Shown: positions 8,388 to 18,069, counted from the first letter of the stretch. The stretch is DNA of 44,914 nucleotides from Burkholderiaceae bacterium (GCA_947380285.1 CANCQD010000004.1:1-44914), one strand, 5' to 3'. Notes: a model not told the origin generated them from the sequence alone. A program made the numbers and translations.

Positions 8388-11300
8388 ATGATGAATACTA
8401 TTTTTTCAAAACTTCAATCGAAGATATTCATAGCGTACATTTCTTTATTCGGTGTGCTGCCTCTGAGTTCTCTTGTCCATGCTCAAGGCTTTCCTACGTT
8501 TGGCATTATTCACAACAGCACTACTACTGCTAGTCAAACTATTGCATTAGGGGTTAATCCAGCGGGACACCTCAATACACCTACGGGTTCTGGAACTGTG
8601 GCAAATAATGCCAATACATTAAATTCTAGTCCTGCTGGCTCAGTTGGCACTGCCTATAAATGGGGAGGAGGGAGGCCGCTGTCGGGTTCGGGAACGAATT
8701 ACCCGGCCGGCTGGTATGACGGAACTTCGCCAGGCAGTAAATGGGAGGGGTGGGGTGCTAGTGGCGTTATCCCCGTAAGTAATAAAACGATCTCAGCTTA
8801 TGCCTCTGTAGATGCAGGCGGAATTTCGAGCAACATTACGGTTAAAAGTTTTGTGGTGGACTCCACTAGTATTAAATCCACCGTGTGGATTAGTGATCCA
8901 GCCGATCCAACTAAAACACCTCTTTTAGAGGTAACCCATATCTACGGCCCTACCAGTGGTCCAACCAATCCCAATCTGTTTCAAGCACTTGTCACGATTA
9001 CGAATATTTCTGGTGGCACACTGACTGATGTGCGTTACCGCCGCATCATGGACTGGGATATGCTCAATAACCTGACTACGGTGTATACCGATATGGTGGG
9101 TGTTGCGGCCTCCTATGCAAGTGCTTATACGCCTAAAGTATTTGATGCCTGTGATAACGGCGGTTCTCACTATTCCATTACGCCTGACCCATCTGTTGCC
9201 TGCAAAGCCTCTCCGTTACCCGTATTGGCTAATACCCATATGGACTATGCAGGGATCGGAGGGACGGTGAATAATCAGACTACAAACTTAGGCGCCTCCT
9301 TTACTTTCCAATTTGGTGATCTTCTTTGCAATGAATCCGCTATTTTTTATATCTATTACGGCGCAGGCGCATCGAAAGCAGAGGTTACCAATGCACTGAC
9401 TACAGTAGGTGCTGGTGTTTATTCGCTTGGCTATGATCCAAATTATCCAACCATCGCCTTTGGTTTTGGTTTTAAAGGCGTTAGTGGATCAGCGGTTGCA
9501 CCAACACTGCCTACTAAGACGGCTTCTCTTCCTGCGGGCAGTAGTACCCGTCAAGATGTTTGGCAAACTTTTGCTCCACCAGTAATTGGAGATGGGACTA
9601 TCTATCAAGCATTATTTAAGTATCAAAAGGATAAACAGTGGATTGGTGAGATCAATCGTTATGACGTCGATGCTAGTGGCGCGCTGACCTCAAATATCCC
9701 ATCAGCTTCAGCACAATCAAAATTGCTATTAAGAGCCGCTAGTAATAACGCATATTCTGGAGGCGGAAGATCTATCTGGACAGTGGGATACGACCCATTG
9801 TGTATGTCGGCTGGATTGCCGCTCGATAACGCTTATAACAATGTCACGCTAGCGAACAGTACTAAGTTAGAGAGCTTGATGTACAACTGCCCAGCTACTT
9901 CAAATGCAACGGCGACCCAAGACTTAATTAATTTTACTAGAGGCCTAAATTCTTCATGGGAAGATACCTCTGCCACTAACGCCGTTAGAACTTCTGTATT
10001 GGGTGACACCTACCACTCAGAGATGGTGTTGGTAGGTATTCCTAATGCTCCTTGGAGCTCAGATGCAGCTACCTTTGGTAAATCTGAAGCGTATTACCGT
10101 TATCAAAATAATTACCCATCGTTTATCAGCAACAATTCTTCGCGTAGATCACAACTCTATGTTGGTGCCAACGATGGCATGTTGCATGCTTTTGATACGG
10201 ATTTAAATGAACGCTGGGCTTTTATTCCGCCTTCAGTCATTCCCATGCTCAGAAATGAAACTGGTACGAAAGGCCTCAATTCAGGCTCGGGTACTAGTAA
10301 TAGTATTTTTAGCGTTGATGGACCGATTACCGTCAAAGATGTCTATTTTTCTGGGCAAGGTGTGTGGAAAACTGTCTTGATGGGTGGTCTGGGATGGGGT
10401 GGAAACGGCTACTATGCCTTAGACATTACCAATCCTGATACTCCAGCCCATTTGTTCACCATTAATAATGACACTGCTAATAAAGTGATTAATTATTGGG
10501 ATGCCAGCGGTAAAAAATCGACGTTTGCCTATAACGCCAGCTGTACTAGCTTTGATTATTCAAAACTGGGGGGCGCATGGTCCAGGCCAGTAATCACACT
10601 GCTGCCGTATTCGGTAGGGTCTACAACCCAGCGTTGGGTTGCTGCCTTTGGCGGTGGTTTTGCGGGTGGCGCTTCTTCAAGTGGCACTACTTCTGCAAGT
10701 TCATACGGGTCTTATGTTTACGTTCTAGAGTTGGAACCAGATGCTTCAAAATCTACAGCATCTTGTGGCGCTACAGGCTCTTCTGTGGTTACCTCCACTG
10801 GAGGACATGTTTTGGCGGTTACTCCAGTAGCCAGCGATAACAGCTCGAATATTCCCAATGGCGTGACAGCTCACTTAACAGTGGTTACAGGCGACGGAAC
10901 TTCCATGGCCAACTACTATGGTGGACTGGCTTACTTCACTGATCTGCAGGGCAAGTTATGGAAATACAACTTGAGCAAGCAGAGCTTATCGGACGCCAAT
11001 AGCGGGCTCTTCACCTTATATGAGTCCTTTTTGGACCAGGCAACCTTGTCCAATGATCGGCTAGCTTATAACCAGCTTGGGTCAACAATTGTTTCCGGGA
11101 CTAATGCCTTGGGCGCCTCTGTAAATCGCCTCTTTAACTATTTCGGTTCTGGAGACCAGATTAGGCTGCAACGGCGAGTTTCTACCATTAATAACCGAAT
11201 TTTTGGGGTGATGGATCCAGACTTTCCGGCTACCTCATTAACCCAAACAAAGCAGACGGTTAGCACCTTCACTAATGTGAATGCCCAACAATGCTCAGTT

Positions 11301-11690
11301 AACAACTCCTGGTACGCAGATGTTTACGCTAAATCAGGGGTTAACCCAGCGGCCGATTACCAAAAGGTCATTGGACGGGCAGCGGTTTCGAATGGAAAGG
11401 TCTATTTTGTTGCCTACCAACCCGAGGATTTGGCTTGTCCGCTGTATGGAACAAGCCGCCTGATCGAGGTTGCCGACAGTTGTCAGGCCGGCAGTAATTC
11501 GGCGACTCTGGGCAATGGTCTGGCAACTGCCCCGGTTGTGGATGGACGTGGAAATGTCTATGTTGGCATGGGGAATGTCAAGCCAGGAACCACCTCAACA
11601 ACGGGCTCGCAAAACTTAGTTTGTCAGGTCTGCGGCAACCAGAAATCCCCCGTGAAATACAAGTCCTGGCGTGAAAAGAAGGTATATTAA
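8388..11690 (+). CDS. pilY1: Pilus tip-associated protein PilY1 / PilC-adhesin family
   Basis: A 1100-residue exported protein, signal peptide ending ...SLVHA before QGFPTFG. The C-terminal half (about 560-1090) is the PilY1 beta-propeller, marked by SQLYVGANDGMLHAFD, ERWAFIPPSVIP and a GKLWKYNL blade. The N-terminal 400 residues have no visible von Willebrand A motif (no DxSxS). They contain a module with the pattern LEVTHIYGP...NLFQALVTITNISGGTLTDVRYRR.MDWD, a beta-rich pattern seen in other secreted bacterial proteins. The DxDxDxxxD calcium loop usual before the last blades is not evident; the region reads VVTGDGTSMANYYGGL. It is likely an adhesin and a regulator of retraction. It directly abuts pilX. 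Confidence 0.9.
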   Translation: MMNTIFSKLQSKIFIAYISLFGVLPLSSLVHAQGFPTFGIIHNSTTTASQTIALGVNPAGHLNTPTGSGTVANNANTLNSSPAGSVGTAYKWGGGRPLSGSGTNYPAGWYDGTSPGSKWEGWGASGVIPVSNKTISAYASVDAGGISSNITVKSFVVDSTSIKSTVWISDPADPTKTPLLEVTHIYGPTSGPTNPNLFQALVTITNISGGTLTDVRYRRIMDWDMLNNLTTVYTDMVGVAASYASAYTPKVFDACDNGGSHYSITPDPSVACKASPLPVLANTHMDYAGIGGTVNNQTTNLGASFTFQFGDLLCNESAIFYIYYGAGASKAEVTNALTTVGAGVYSLGYDPNYPTIAFGFGFKGVSGSAVAPTLPTKTASLPAGSSTRQDVWQTFAPPVIGDGTIYQALFKYQKDKQWIGEINRYDVDASGALTSNIPSASAQSKLLLRAASNNAYSGGGRSIWTVGYDPLCMSAGLPLDNAYNNVTLANSTKLESLMYNCPATSNATATQDLINFTRGLNSSWEDTSATNAVRTSVLGDTYHSEMVLVGIPNAPWSSDAATFGKSEAYYRYQNNYPSFISNNSSRRSQLYVGANDGMLHAFDTDLNERWAFIPPSVIPMLRNETGTKGLNSGSGTSNSIFSVDGPITVKDVYFSGQGVWKTVLMGGLGWGGNGYYALDITNPDTPAHLFTINNDTANKVINYWDASGKKSTFAYNASCTSFDYSKLGGAWSRPVITLLPYSVGSTTQRWVAAFGGGFAGGASSSGTTSASSYGSYVYVLELEPDASKSTASCGATGSSVVTSTGGHVLAVTPVASDNSSNIPNGVTAHLTVVTGDGTSMANYYGGLAYFTDLQGKLWKYNLSKQSLSDANSGLFTLYESFLDQATLSNDRLAYNQLGSTIVSGTNALGASVNRLFNYFGSGDQIRLQRRVSTINNRIFGVMDPDFPATSLTQTKQTVSTFTNVNAQQCSVNNSWYADVYAKSGVNPAADYQKVIGRAAVSNGKVYFVAYQPEDLACPLYGTSRLIEVADSCQAGSNSATLGNGLATAPVVDGRGNVYVGMGNVKPGTTSTTGSQNLVCQVCGNQKSPVKYKSWREKKVY

Positions 11691-11746
11691 GCGCTATGGC
11701 GTTTTATATATACTTTTGACATATTTTGAGAATTTTTAGCTTCTGA

Positions 11747-13441
11747 ATGAATAACCCTTTTCAACCCCTGTTACGGTACTTCATTGATCTACTGAGTAAG
11801 TACTCCGTCAAGCAGGAGGACGTCGTTGGGGTCGACATTACGCCAAATTACATTCGTGTTGCACAGTTATCTGAAGATAACGGCAAATGGATGTTGGAGA
11901 AAATTGGCTCCAAATATATTGGTGAACATGCTGGCTTATCGGATATTCAGACAAACCAAGAGTTATACGTCAACAAGCTAAAAGAGCTCATTATTGGCGC
12001 GAAGTTAGAGGCGCCTAACGTTGCGATTTCGATCCCAATTACTAGCGCAATCATTCGAACGGTTACGTTACCGTTGATGAGCGATGAAGAAATTGAAAGT
12101 GCGATTGAATACGATAGTTTGTGGAGCAACATTATTCAACTGGCGGAGAAGCTAGAAGAGTATTCCATCTTTTGGCAAGTGATTCGTCGCAATGCCTCTG
12201 AAAATACGATGGAGCTATTGTTCGTTGCTTCCAAGTTGTCCGAGATAAATCATTATGTTCAAATTGCCACCAAAGCTGGCTTGAATCCTGTTGTAGTAGA
12301 CGTACGATGTTTTGCCATTCGTAATGCGCTCAAAACTCAACAATTGCGGTCGCAAAAAACAACGGCCCTAATTGAGTGCGGTCCTCACGAAAACTACGTA
12401 CTAATCATTACCGACGATGCCCCATTTATTTATGATGTTTATGTCTCCGAACCCGATAGGGCGCTCATTGAGAATGGCGTACCACCTGGCGAGGCGGGTG
12501 ATCGTTTATACGACCGTCTTTCAGGTCAAATCCGTCAAGCATTCCGAGCCTACGAAACGAAGGTTGGCGCTAACCTGATTGAAAAAGTGTTACTGGTTTC
12601 TCCAATACCGGATACCGCTGAATTATTGATTCAATTGAGAAATTGCTTGGATGGTTATCGCGTAGAGCTTTTTAACCCCATGCTTGATTTAGTCATTCCA
12701 GCCAATCTGCAAGATAAAACGGGGTCTGGGAACAATAGCTCAGTCTTTAGTTCTGCCATTGGCTTGGCTACCAGAAAAGTGGATATTTTTGGATATTACA
12801 AATATGTAACCGGCGTTAATAACGTTAACTTATTGCCCAATAAAGATACGGTCAAACGGGCTGAAAAGAAAAAGATTCTTTCGAAGATGGGCATCAGAGC
12901 TTGTGGCGTAGCCCTTGTTCTGTTCATGATCTTTACGCTCCTCAATCAATTATTCTCATCGGGCACTGCTGACCCTCAGTACCAAAAGGCCATTCGCTTG
13001 GAAGAGGATGTGAGGCTAAAAGAAGCCATTCTGACGAAGCTGACAGCGCAGAGGTCACGCTACACTCAAATGCTGCAAGCTAGTAGTGAGCTGAAGTCAA
13101 ATCAAGCAAGTACTTATGCACTCTTGAATGCGGTTAACGGGGTTGTGCCTGGTGGGGTTTGGTTTACCGACTTAACATTTGAAAATCCAGCTACCCTCAG
13201 CATCAAGGGGGATGCCGTCAGTGATCAGGTGATCGTCAACTTGGTGGATCGTTTGCAAGGATTACCGATGATTGCTCACGCGTCCTTAAGCACAATGGCT
13301 ATCAACAATACTCCGCAAAATACTCAAGCAGGTGGAGGCCGCAATGCGGTTGGTGGGTATAAGCAGTTTCAGATTAAATGTGTTTTGAAACCCGATACTC
13401 AAACCGCAAACTCAGCCAAGGCGCCATCGCAACGTCCATAA
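11747..13441 (+). CDS. PilM-PilN fusion protein of the pilus alignment complex
   Basis: A 564-residue single frame joining two proteins that are normally separate. Residues 1-345 are PilM, an actin-like cytoplasmic protein (VGVDITPNYIRVAQL phosphate-1 region, AISIPITSAIIRTVTLP, CFAIRNAL). Residues 355-550 are PilN: the NVNLLPNKD segment (359-367) that PilM normally grips in trans, a membrane helix at about 383-403, a coiled coil and a periplasmic ferredoxin-like fold (GVWFTDLTFENP...). The fusion frame shows no stop or frameshift and the NLLP motif is intact. It is followed 1 bp later by the PilO-PilP fusion. No Shine-Dalgarno is obvious before the ATG. Confidence 0.93.
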   Translation: MNNPFQPLLRYFIDLLSKYSVKQEDVVGVDITPNYIRVAQLSEDNGKWMLEKIGSKYIGEHAGLSDIQTNQELYVNKLKELIIGAKLEAPNVAISIPITSAIIRTVTLPLMSDEEIESAIEYDSLWSNIIQLAEKLEEYSIFWQVIRRNASENTMELLFVASKLSEINHYVQIATKAGLNPVVVDVRCFAIRNALKTQQLRSQKTTALIECGPHENYVLIITDDAPFIYDVYVSEPDRALIENGVPPGEAGDRLYDRLSGQIRQAFRAYETKVGANLIEKVLLVSPIPDTAELLIQLRNCLDGYRVELFNPMLDLVIPANLQDKTGSGNNSSVFSSAIGLATRKVDIFGYYKYVTGVNNVNLLPNKDTVKRAEKKKILSKMGIRACGVALVLFMIFTLLNQLFSSGTADPQYQKAIRLEEDVRLKEAILTKLTAQRSRYTQMLQASSELKSNQASTYALLNAVNGVVPGGVWFTDLTFENPATLSIKGDAVSDQVIVNLVDRLQGLPMIAHASLSTMAINNTPQNTQAGGGRNAVGGYKQFQIKCVLKPDTQTANSAKAPSQRP

Positions 13442-13442
13442 A

Positions 13443-14669
13443 ATGAACCTTTCTGAACTTAAAAATCTCGATCTAGGTGCGCTTCTTAAAGGTGCGCTCA
13501 ATAAGAATTCATCCCTCAAGGGTACGCAAGCCAAAATGGTGTTGTGGGGTGGATTCGCAGCCTTATTGTTTATTGCCTATATTGCTTTTGTATTTTTGCC
13601 ATACTTAGCAGAGCGTGATCAGATTGCGCAAAAAATTGCAGCAATACCAGAAATGGAAGCCAAGATTAAATATCTGGATGTAGCCAATAAGCGTGCGCAA
13701 GAAGAATTGCTTCAAGCCGAAATGAATTATTTGGAACTCAATCGCCTGTTTAGCGTCGAGTCAGAGTTAGAAGATATGTATCAACGCTTAAGTCAAATGG
13801 CCAGTTCACAAGGTTTGGTCATCAGCGCGCTCTCCACAGATGGTGAAGAGGCTATTTACGCTGGTGGAAGAACTACGCCACCAGGACAACCAGTTACTCC
13901 AGGCGCTCCCAATCCGCCTGTTGCACCTGCAGTTCCAGGTGCTGCGCCCAACGCCGCTAATGCAACCCCTTTGTTTTATCGCATTAAGCTCAAGGTAGAG
14001 CTCACGGGTAATTACAACCGCTATATGCGCTACCGCAAACTATTGGCTGGATTTGAGAAAACAGTCAATATTGACAAAGAGCAAATTATTTTAGTCAGTG
14101 GCAATACGCATGGTTTGGTGCAGGTAAAGTCCCAACTTTCCACTTATCGTTTGCCGCAAAAGTTGCAAACCAAAGTGGCTCATGTGCCGGCATTTCAACG
14201 TGCTCTAGATGTGGCCTTAAGCCAATTCATCAATAAAGCCACCGCGGCTACTAAATCTGACACTGGGCCAGGTCTTTTGAAAAACGAGCAAATAGTCAAC
14301 GATCCGCCATCAACCGATGGTGGGCGCATCAATGACCGTGACCCTTTTTCAAAATCCTCCAGCGGGATGATCGAGGGTGGCCGTGATCCGCGATATTCCC
14401 CTTTATTGATGGCTGATCCACAATCCTATGTAATCATGGGTGTGGTAGTTTCTTCTTCTACAAAAGCAGCCATGATTCGCACTGATTTTAGAGAGAGTTT
14501 TGTTGTGAGAGTGGGTGATCGTTTGGGAAATCAGGGTGGAGTCATTGTTGACATTGATACGGATGGAATTATTTTGCGTCAGCCCAACGGTAAGATCCGT
14601 CTTTATTTGCAGTCACAAGCTGGTCAATATCCGCCAGCGGATACTTCTAGATCAGGGGGCGCAAGATGA
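13443..14669 (+). CDS. PilO-PilP fusion protein of the pilus alignment complex
   Basis: A 408-residue protein. Residues 1-31 are cytoplasmic, 32-55 form a membrane helix, then a coiled coil and the PilO ferredoxin-like core (LFYRIKLKVELTGNYNRYMRYRKLLAGFEKTVNID). The core is split by a Pro/Ala/Gly-rich insert at about 140-175. From Asp300 the sequence is PilP-like: RDPFSKS, then the small beta-sandwich (YVIMGVV...AAMIRTD...FVVRVGDRLG...GIILRQPNGKIRLYL). PilP is normally a separate lipoprotein that docks on PilQ. Here it has no lipobox and is tethered through PilO. Its stop overlaps the secretin start by 4 bp. Confidence 0.9.
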   Translation: MNLSELKNLDLGALLKGALNKNSSLKGTQAKMVLWGGFAALLFIAYIAFVFLPYLAERDQIAQKIAAIPEMEAKIKYLDVANKRAQEELLQAEMNYLELNRLFSVESELEDMYQRLSQMASSQGLVISALSTDGEEAIYAGGRTTPPGQPVTPGAPNPPVAPAVPGAAPNAANATPLFYRIKLKVELTGNYNRYMRYRKLLAGFEKTVNIDKEQIILVSGNTHGLVQVKSQLSTYRLPQKLQTKVAHVPAFQRALDVALSQFINKATAATKSDTGPGLLKNEQIVNDPPSTDGGRINDRDPFSKSSSGMIEGGRDPRYSPLLMADPQSYVIMGVVVSSSTKAAMIRTDFRESFVVRVGDRLGNQGGVIVDIDTDGIILRQPNGKIRLYLQSQAGQYPPADTSRSGGAR

Positions 14670-16234
14670 TGTCACCTAAGACTACTCTCACTTATTTAGC
14701 GCTTCTCGTGCTACTGAGCTTGACAGCTTGTATGTCGGATGGTTCTATGCCGCCTCCGTCTAATGCACAAATGCGTGCAAGTATGGGTTTAGATCCTGAG
14801 CAGATCATGAATGAGCTTGCTCCTAAGACTCAAAAGACTTTAGAGATTGGCCCCAAGATTGATAAGAAGCCCAATGCCGAGTTGGATTCGCAGCGTCGTA
14901 ACTTTATTAATGAGTCACAACGAACTGAAGACGGTAAGTGGAAATCTTTTAACGTCACCCTGAATTTTGTTGATGTCGATATTCGTGAGTTGGCTCAGGC
15001 GATGACTCAGGTTTCAGGCGTCAATATTTTGGTTGGTGATGAAGTCGAAGGAACTGTGACCGTCAAAATTACGAATGTGCCTTGGGATAAGGCGCTAGAT
15101 AATATTTTGCGGATAAAAGGTCTATCAAAAAGCGTAGATAGTGAAGCAGGCATTATTCGCATTCAAAAGCCAGAGACTGTCTTGGCACGTGATGAATTTG
15201 AGCGCAAGCGCTTAGAAGAAGTGAGCAAGCAAATTGCAGCCAAACGAATTGTTAGTACGCAATACACCGAGATATTCCGCCTGTATTACACCAAACCTGC
15301 TCGTGTGAAGGCGCAGTTAGAGGCTATCTTTGGTGGTACTGCTCCAGGAGGCGCTATCGCTGTCCGTCCACCAGGTGGAATTATTGAAATTACTACTGAT
15401 GAGCGTATTAATTCGATCATTATTAAAGGCACGAAGAGTGAGATGGATTTGGCAGCAAAACTCATCTCTAAGTTAGACATCCGCACACAAGAGGTTCTGA
15501 TTGAGGCCTTCGTCGTAGAGGCTACAGATGATTGGCAGCGCGAACTTGGAGTGCGCTTAGGGGCCTATACAAATAGTTCTTCCAATAATGCAGGCCGAAG
15601 TTCTGTGGGGGGTACTAATGGCCTGAATTTAGGCCCAACCCCAATCCAATTGGGTACCGATACTGGCTCTGTATTTAATCAGCCAGTAACCGGTTTGGCA
15701 AACCCCTTTGGCTTAGGTTATTTGTACCAAACCACTTCGAATGCCTTGAAGGTTGAATTAACTGCTTTGGAGCAGCTAGACCTTCTCAAGATTATTTCTA
15801 ATCCACACGTATTTACGATGGACAATGAAGAGGCGGTTGTGATTGATGGTGTGCAGATTCCATATCCTGTTCCAGGAGTCGGCACCAATCAGATTACCTA
15901 TGAATTTAAGGATGCAGCCCTGAAATTAACGGTTACTCCTAGCGTTGTCGGCGATGGTAATCTATTTTTAAATATGATCGTCAACAAGGATTCCCCAAAC
16001 TACACCACTTCACCGCCTTCTATTAATAAAAGAGAAGTGAGAAGTAAGCTGCTGATCAAGGATGGTACGATTGCAGTGATTGGTGGTATCTATGATCAGA
16101 CCCAAGAAAATAAAACGATTAAGGTTCCTCTGCTTGGAGACATTCCTTACTTAGGCGCCTTATTTAGATACAACAAGAAGGTGGACAACAAAACCCAATT
16201 GTTGGTTTTCATAGCGCCTAAGGTTCTCAATTAG
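14666..16234 (+). CDS. pilQ: Type IV pilus secretin PilQ, short lipoprotein form
   Basis: A 522-residue outer-membrane secretin that forms the pilus exit pore. The signal sequence ends LSLTAC, a lipobox, so it is predicted to be a lipoprotein. After a short linker come the secretin N0/STN domain (FNVTLNFVDVDIRELAQAMTQVSGVNILV), N1 (about 190-275) and the secretin core (VLIEAFVVEATDDWQRELGVRLG ... VPLLGDIPYLGALFRYNKK...LLVFIAPKVL). The peptidoglycan-binding AMIN domains usual in PilQ of about 700 residues are missing. In size and lipidation it recalls MshL or BfpB-type secretins. It lies in the canonical MNOPQ-B-C order. Confidence 0.9.
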   Translation: MMSPKTTLTYLALLVLLSLTACMSDGSMPPPSNAQMRASMGLDPEQIMNELAPKTQKTLEIGPKIDKKPNAELDSQRRNFINESQRTEDGKWKSFNVTLNFVDVDIRELAQAMTQVSGVNILVGDEVEGTVTVKITNVPWDKALDNILRIKGLSKSVDSEAGIIRIQKPETVLARDEFERKRLEEVSKQIAAKRIVSTQYTEIFRLYYTKPARVKAQLEAIFGGTAPGGAIAVRPPGGIIEITTDERINSIIIKGTKSEMDLAAKLISKLDIRTQEVLIEAFVVEATDDWQRELGVRLGAYTNSSSNNAGRSSVGGTNGLNLGPTPIQLGTDTGSVFNQPVTGLANPFGLGYLYQTTSNALKVELTALEQLDLLKIISNPHVFTMDNEEAVVIDGVQIPYPVPGVGTNQITYEFKDAALKLTVTPSVVGDGNLFLNMIVNKDSPNYTTSPPSINKREVRSKLLIKDGTIAVIGGIYDQTQENKTIKVPLLGDIPYLGALFRYNKKVDNKTQLLVFIAPKVLN

Positions 16235-16236
16235 CG

Positions 16237-18057
16237 ATGATTGCTACGGTAGATTTATCACAAGAAATGGCCCGGTTTACATTAGACCGTGGCTTAGTAA
16301 ACCCGGTAGATTACAAACAAGCTGAAGCCGAGAGTCGTCAAAGCGGACGCAATCTTTATGAAATTCTGGTTCGCTCTAATTTTGTGAGCGATATTGGAGT
16401 TAAGGAAAGCCTATCTAATTACTTAGACCTATCTTTGACTCCCGCCCCAATTATTGAGGATATTGCATTACATTTTGTTGATGTCATTCCAAGAAATTAT
16501 GTATTAGACAACCGCATTATTCCGTTCTCTCTGAGTGATACTGAAATCAAGGTTGCCATCTCTGAGCCAAGCGCGCTCAGAGGCATTTCTAGTGCGAAGT
16601 TAATTACCGGCAAGAAGATTGTTGCCACAGTCGTTTCCCCTCTGGAAATGGAACATTTGCTGCAAACAGTCAAAGTTAAAATTCCCGCAAAAGATCCAGT
16701 GGATTTTCGCTTAAGCTCCCCCATTAGTGGGAGTAAAAATTCCACTGCGATTGAATTAAATGATGGCTTAAAGCCGAAAAAAAAGCCTAGCCTATTATTT
16801 GGTGAAAAAACTGCAACCTCTATAGCAATATCAGCAAAAACAAAAACAGCTGCCCCAAGTGTCACTCCTGATGATCAGGGCGGACAAATTATTTTATTTG
16901 TTAATGCATTAATTTTTGATGCTGTAAATAAGGGTGCCAGCGATATTCATATTGAGTTGTATAAGGATCGCGCTACTTTACGAAATCGAATTGATGGTGT
17001 GCTTCAGGAAATGGTGCAATACAAACAATTTTTGTTCACCAATTATTCAGCTATTACTACCCGCATTAAAATTATGGCTTCTTTGGATATTTCCGAGCGT
17101 CGCTTGCCACAAGATGGCGCAATAGTTACCTCCTTAGCCGGTAAACGCGATATTGACCTACGCGTCTCAGTGCTTCCAACGGTTTTTGGAGAGCGCATTG
17201 TGATGCGTATCTTGGATCGAGAGGGTGTTTCATTTGATCTGGATAAGTTAGGCTTTCCAGAAAAAGAATATAAAGACGTGATTTCAGCCGTAGATGCCTC
17301 GCAAGGAATGGTGTTGGTTACCGGCCCTACGGGTTCAGGTAAATCTACCACCCTCTATGGTGCTTTGCGCCGACTCAATAAGCCTGACATTAATATTCTA
17401 ACTGCTGAAGACCCTGTGGAATTTACTGTAGAGGGAATTGGGCAAGTTCAGATTCGGGATGACATAGGTCTGACATTCTCACAAGCCTTACGATCATTTT
17501 TGCGTCAGGATCCCGAGGTGATTTTGGTAGGAGAGATTCGCGATAAAGATACTGCAGATATCTCCATTAAAGCCTCTCTGACTGGTCACTTGGTACTCTC
17601 AACCCTGCATGCGAATGACGCTATCAGCACTATCGTGCGTTTAGTCAATATGGGAATCCCAGGATACTTAATTGGTGCTGCACTGACATTAGTGATTGCT
17701 CAACGCTTAGCTAGAAAAATTTGCACACATTGTAATGAAGAGCTTCCTGGTGACCATCAGGCTAGCTTATTGGATATTGGCTTTAGTCCAGAAGAAGCTG
17801 CTTCACTCAAGCTCTTCCATGGCAAAGGTTGCGATAAGTGCAACCACACCGGTTACAAAGGGCGTCAGGGTATTTATGAGGTCTTGAAAATTAGCGACAA
17901 GCTTCGTGCCGCCATTATTGATAATGCCGCTGCTACTGACTTGGAGAGGATTGCCGCCCAAGACGGATTCCGCAACATCCAGGAAATCGGTCGAGAAATG
18001 ATGAGAGACGGTCGTTTAACCCTTGATGAATACCGTCGCAATCTCGTGTTCCACTGA
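16237..18057 (+). CDS. pilB: Type IV pilus extension ATPase PilB
   Basis: A 606-residue hexameric ATPase that drives pilus assembly. Residues 1-150 form an MshEN-type N-domain (DRGLVNPVDYKQAEAESRQSGRNLYEIL), which in relatives can bind c-di-GMP. Then come the N2 domain (GASDIHIELYKDRATLRNRIDGVL), Walker A GPTGSGKST near 363, the Asp box TAEDPVEF, Walker B RQDPEVILVGEIRD, the His box TGHLVLSTLHAND, and a zinc site with C496/C499 and C532/C535. All are features of extension ATPases. It starts 2 bp after the pilQ stop. The MshEN domain gives a possible direct link to the c-di-GMP genes at the left end; ligand binding is not proven by sequence. Confidence 0.95.
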   Translation: MIATVDLSQEMARFTLDRGLVNPVDYKQAEAESRQSGRNLYEILVRSNFVSDIGVKESLSNYLDLSLTPAPIIEDIALHFVDVIPRNYVLDNRIIPFSLSDTEIKVAISEPSALRGISSAKLITGKKIVATVVSPLEMEHLLQTVKVKIPAKDPVDFRLSSPISGSKNSTAIELNDGLKPKKKPSLLFGEKTATSIAISAKTKTAAPSVTPDDQGGQIILFVNALIFDAVNKGASDIHIELYKDRATLRNRIDGVLQEMVQYKQFLFTNYSAITTRIKIMASLDISERRLPQDGAIVTSLAGKRDIDLRVSVLPTVFGERIVMRILDREGVSFDLDKLGFPEKEYKDVISAVDASQGMVLVTGPTGSGKSTTLYGALRRLNKPDINILTAEDPVEFTVEGIGQVQIRDDIGLTFSQALRSFLRQDPEVILVGEIRDKDTADISIKASLTGHLVLSTLHANDAISTIVRLVNMGIPGYLIGAALTLVIAQRLARKICTHCNEELPGDHQASLLDIGFSPEEAASLKLFHGKGCDKCNHTGYKGRQGIYEVLKISDKLRAAIIDNAAATDLERIAAQDGFRNIQEIGREMMRDGRLTLDEYRRNLVFH

Positions 18058-18069
18058 TAGCGCTGATAT

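Noticed and set aside
10577..10840. Trp/Cys-rich open frame inside pilY1
   Set aside because: Out-of-frame reading of a Gly/Ser-rich segment; the pilY1 frame is clearly the coding one.
11691..11746. TTGACA at 11716 as promoter of the PilMN gene
   Set aside because: No acceptable -10 box lies 16 to 18 bp downstream; the gene may be read through from pilY1.
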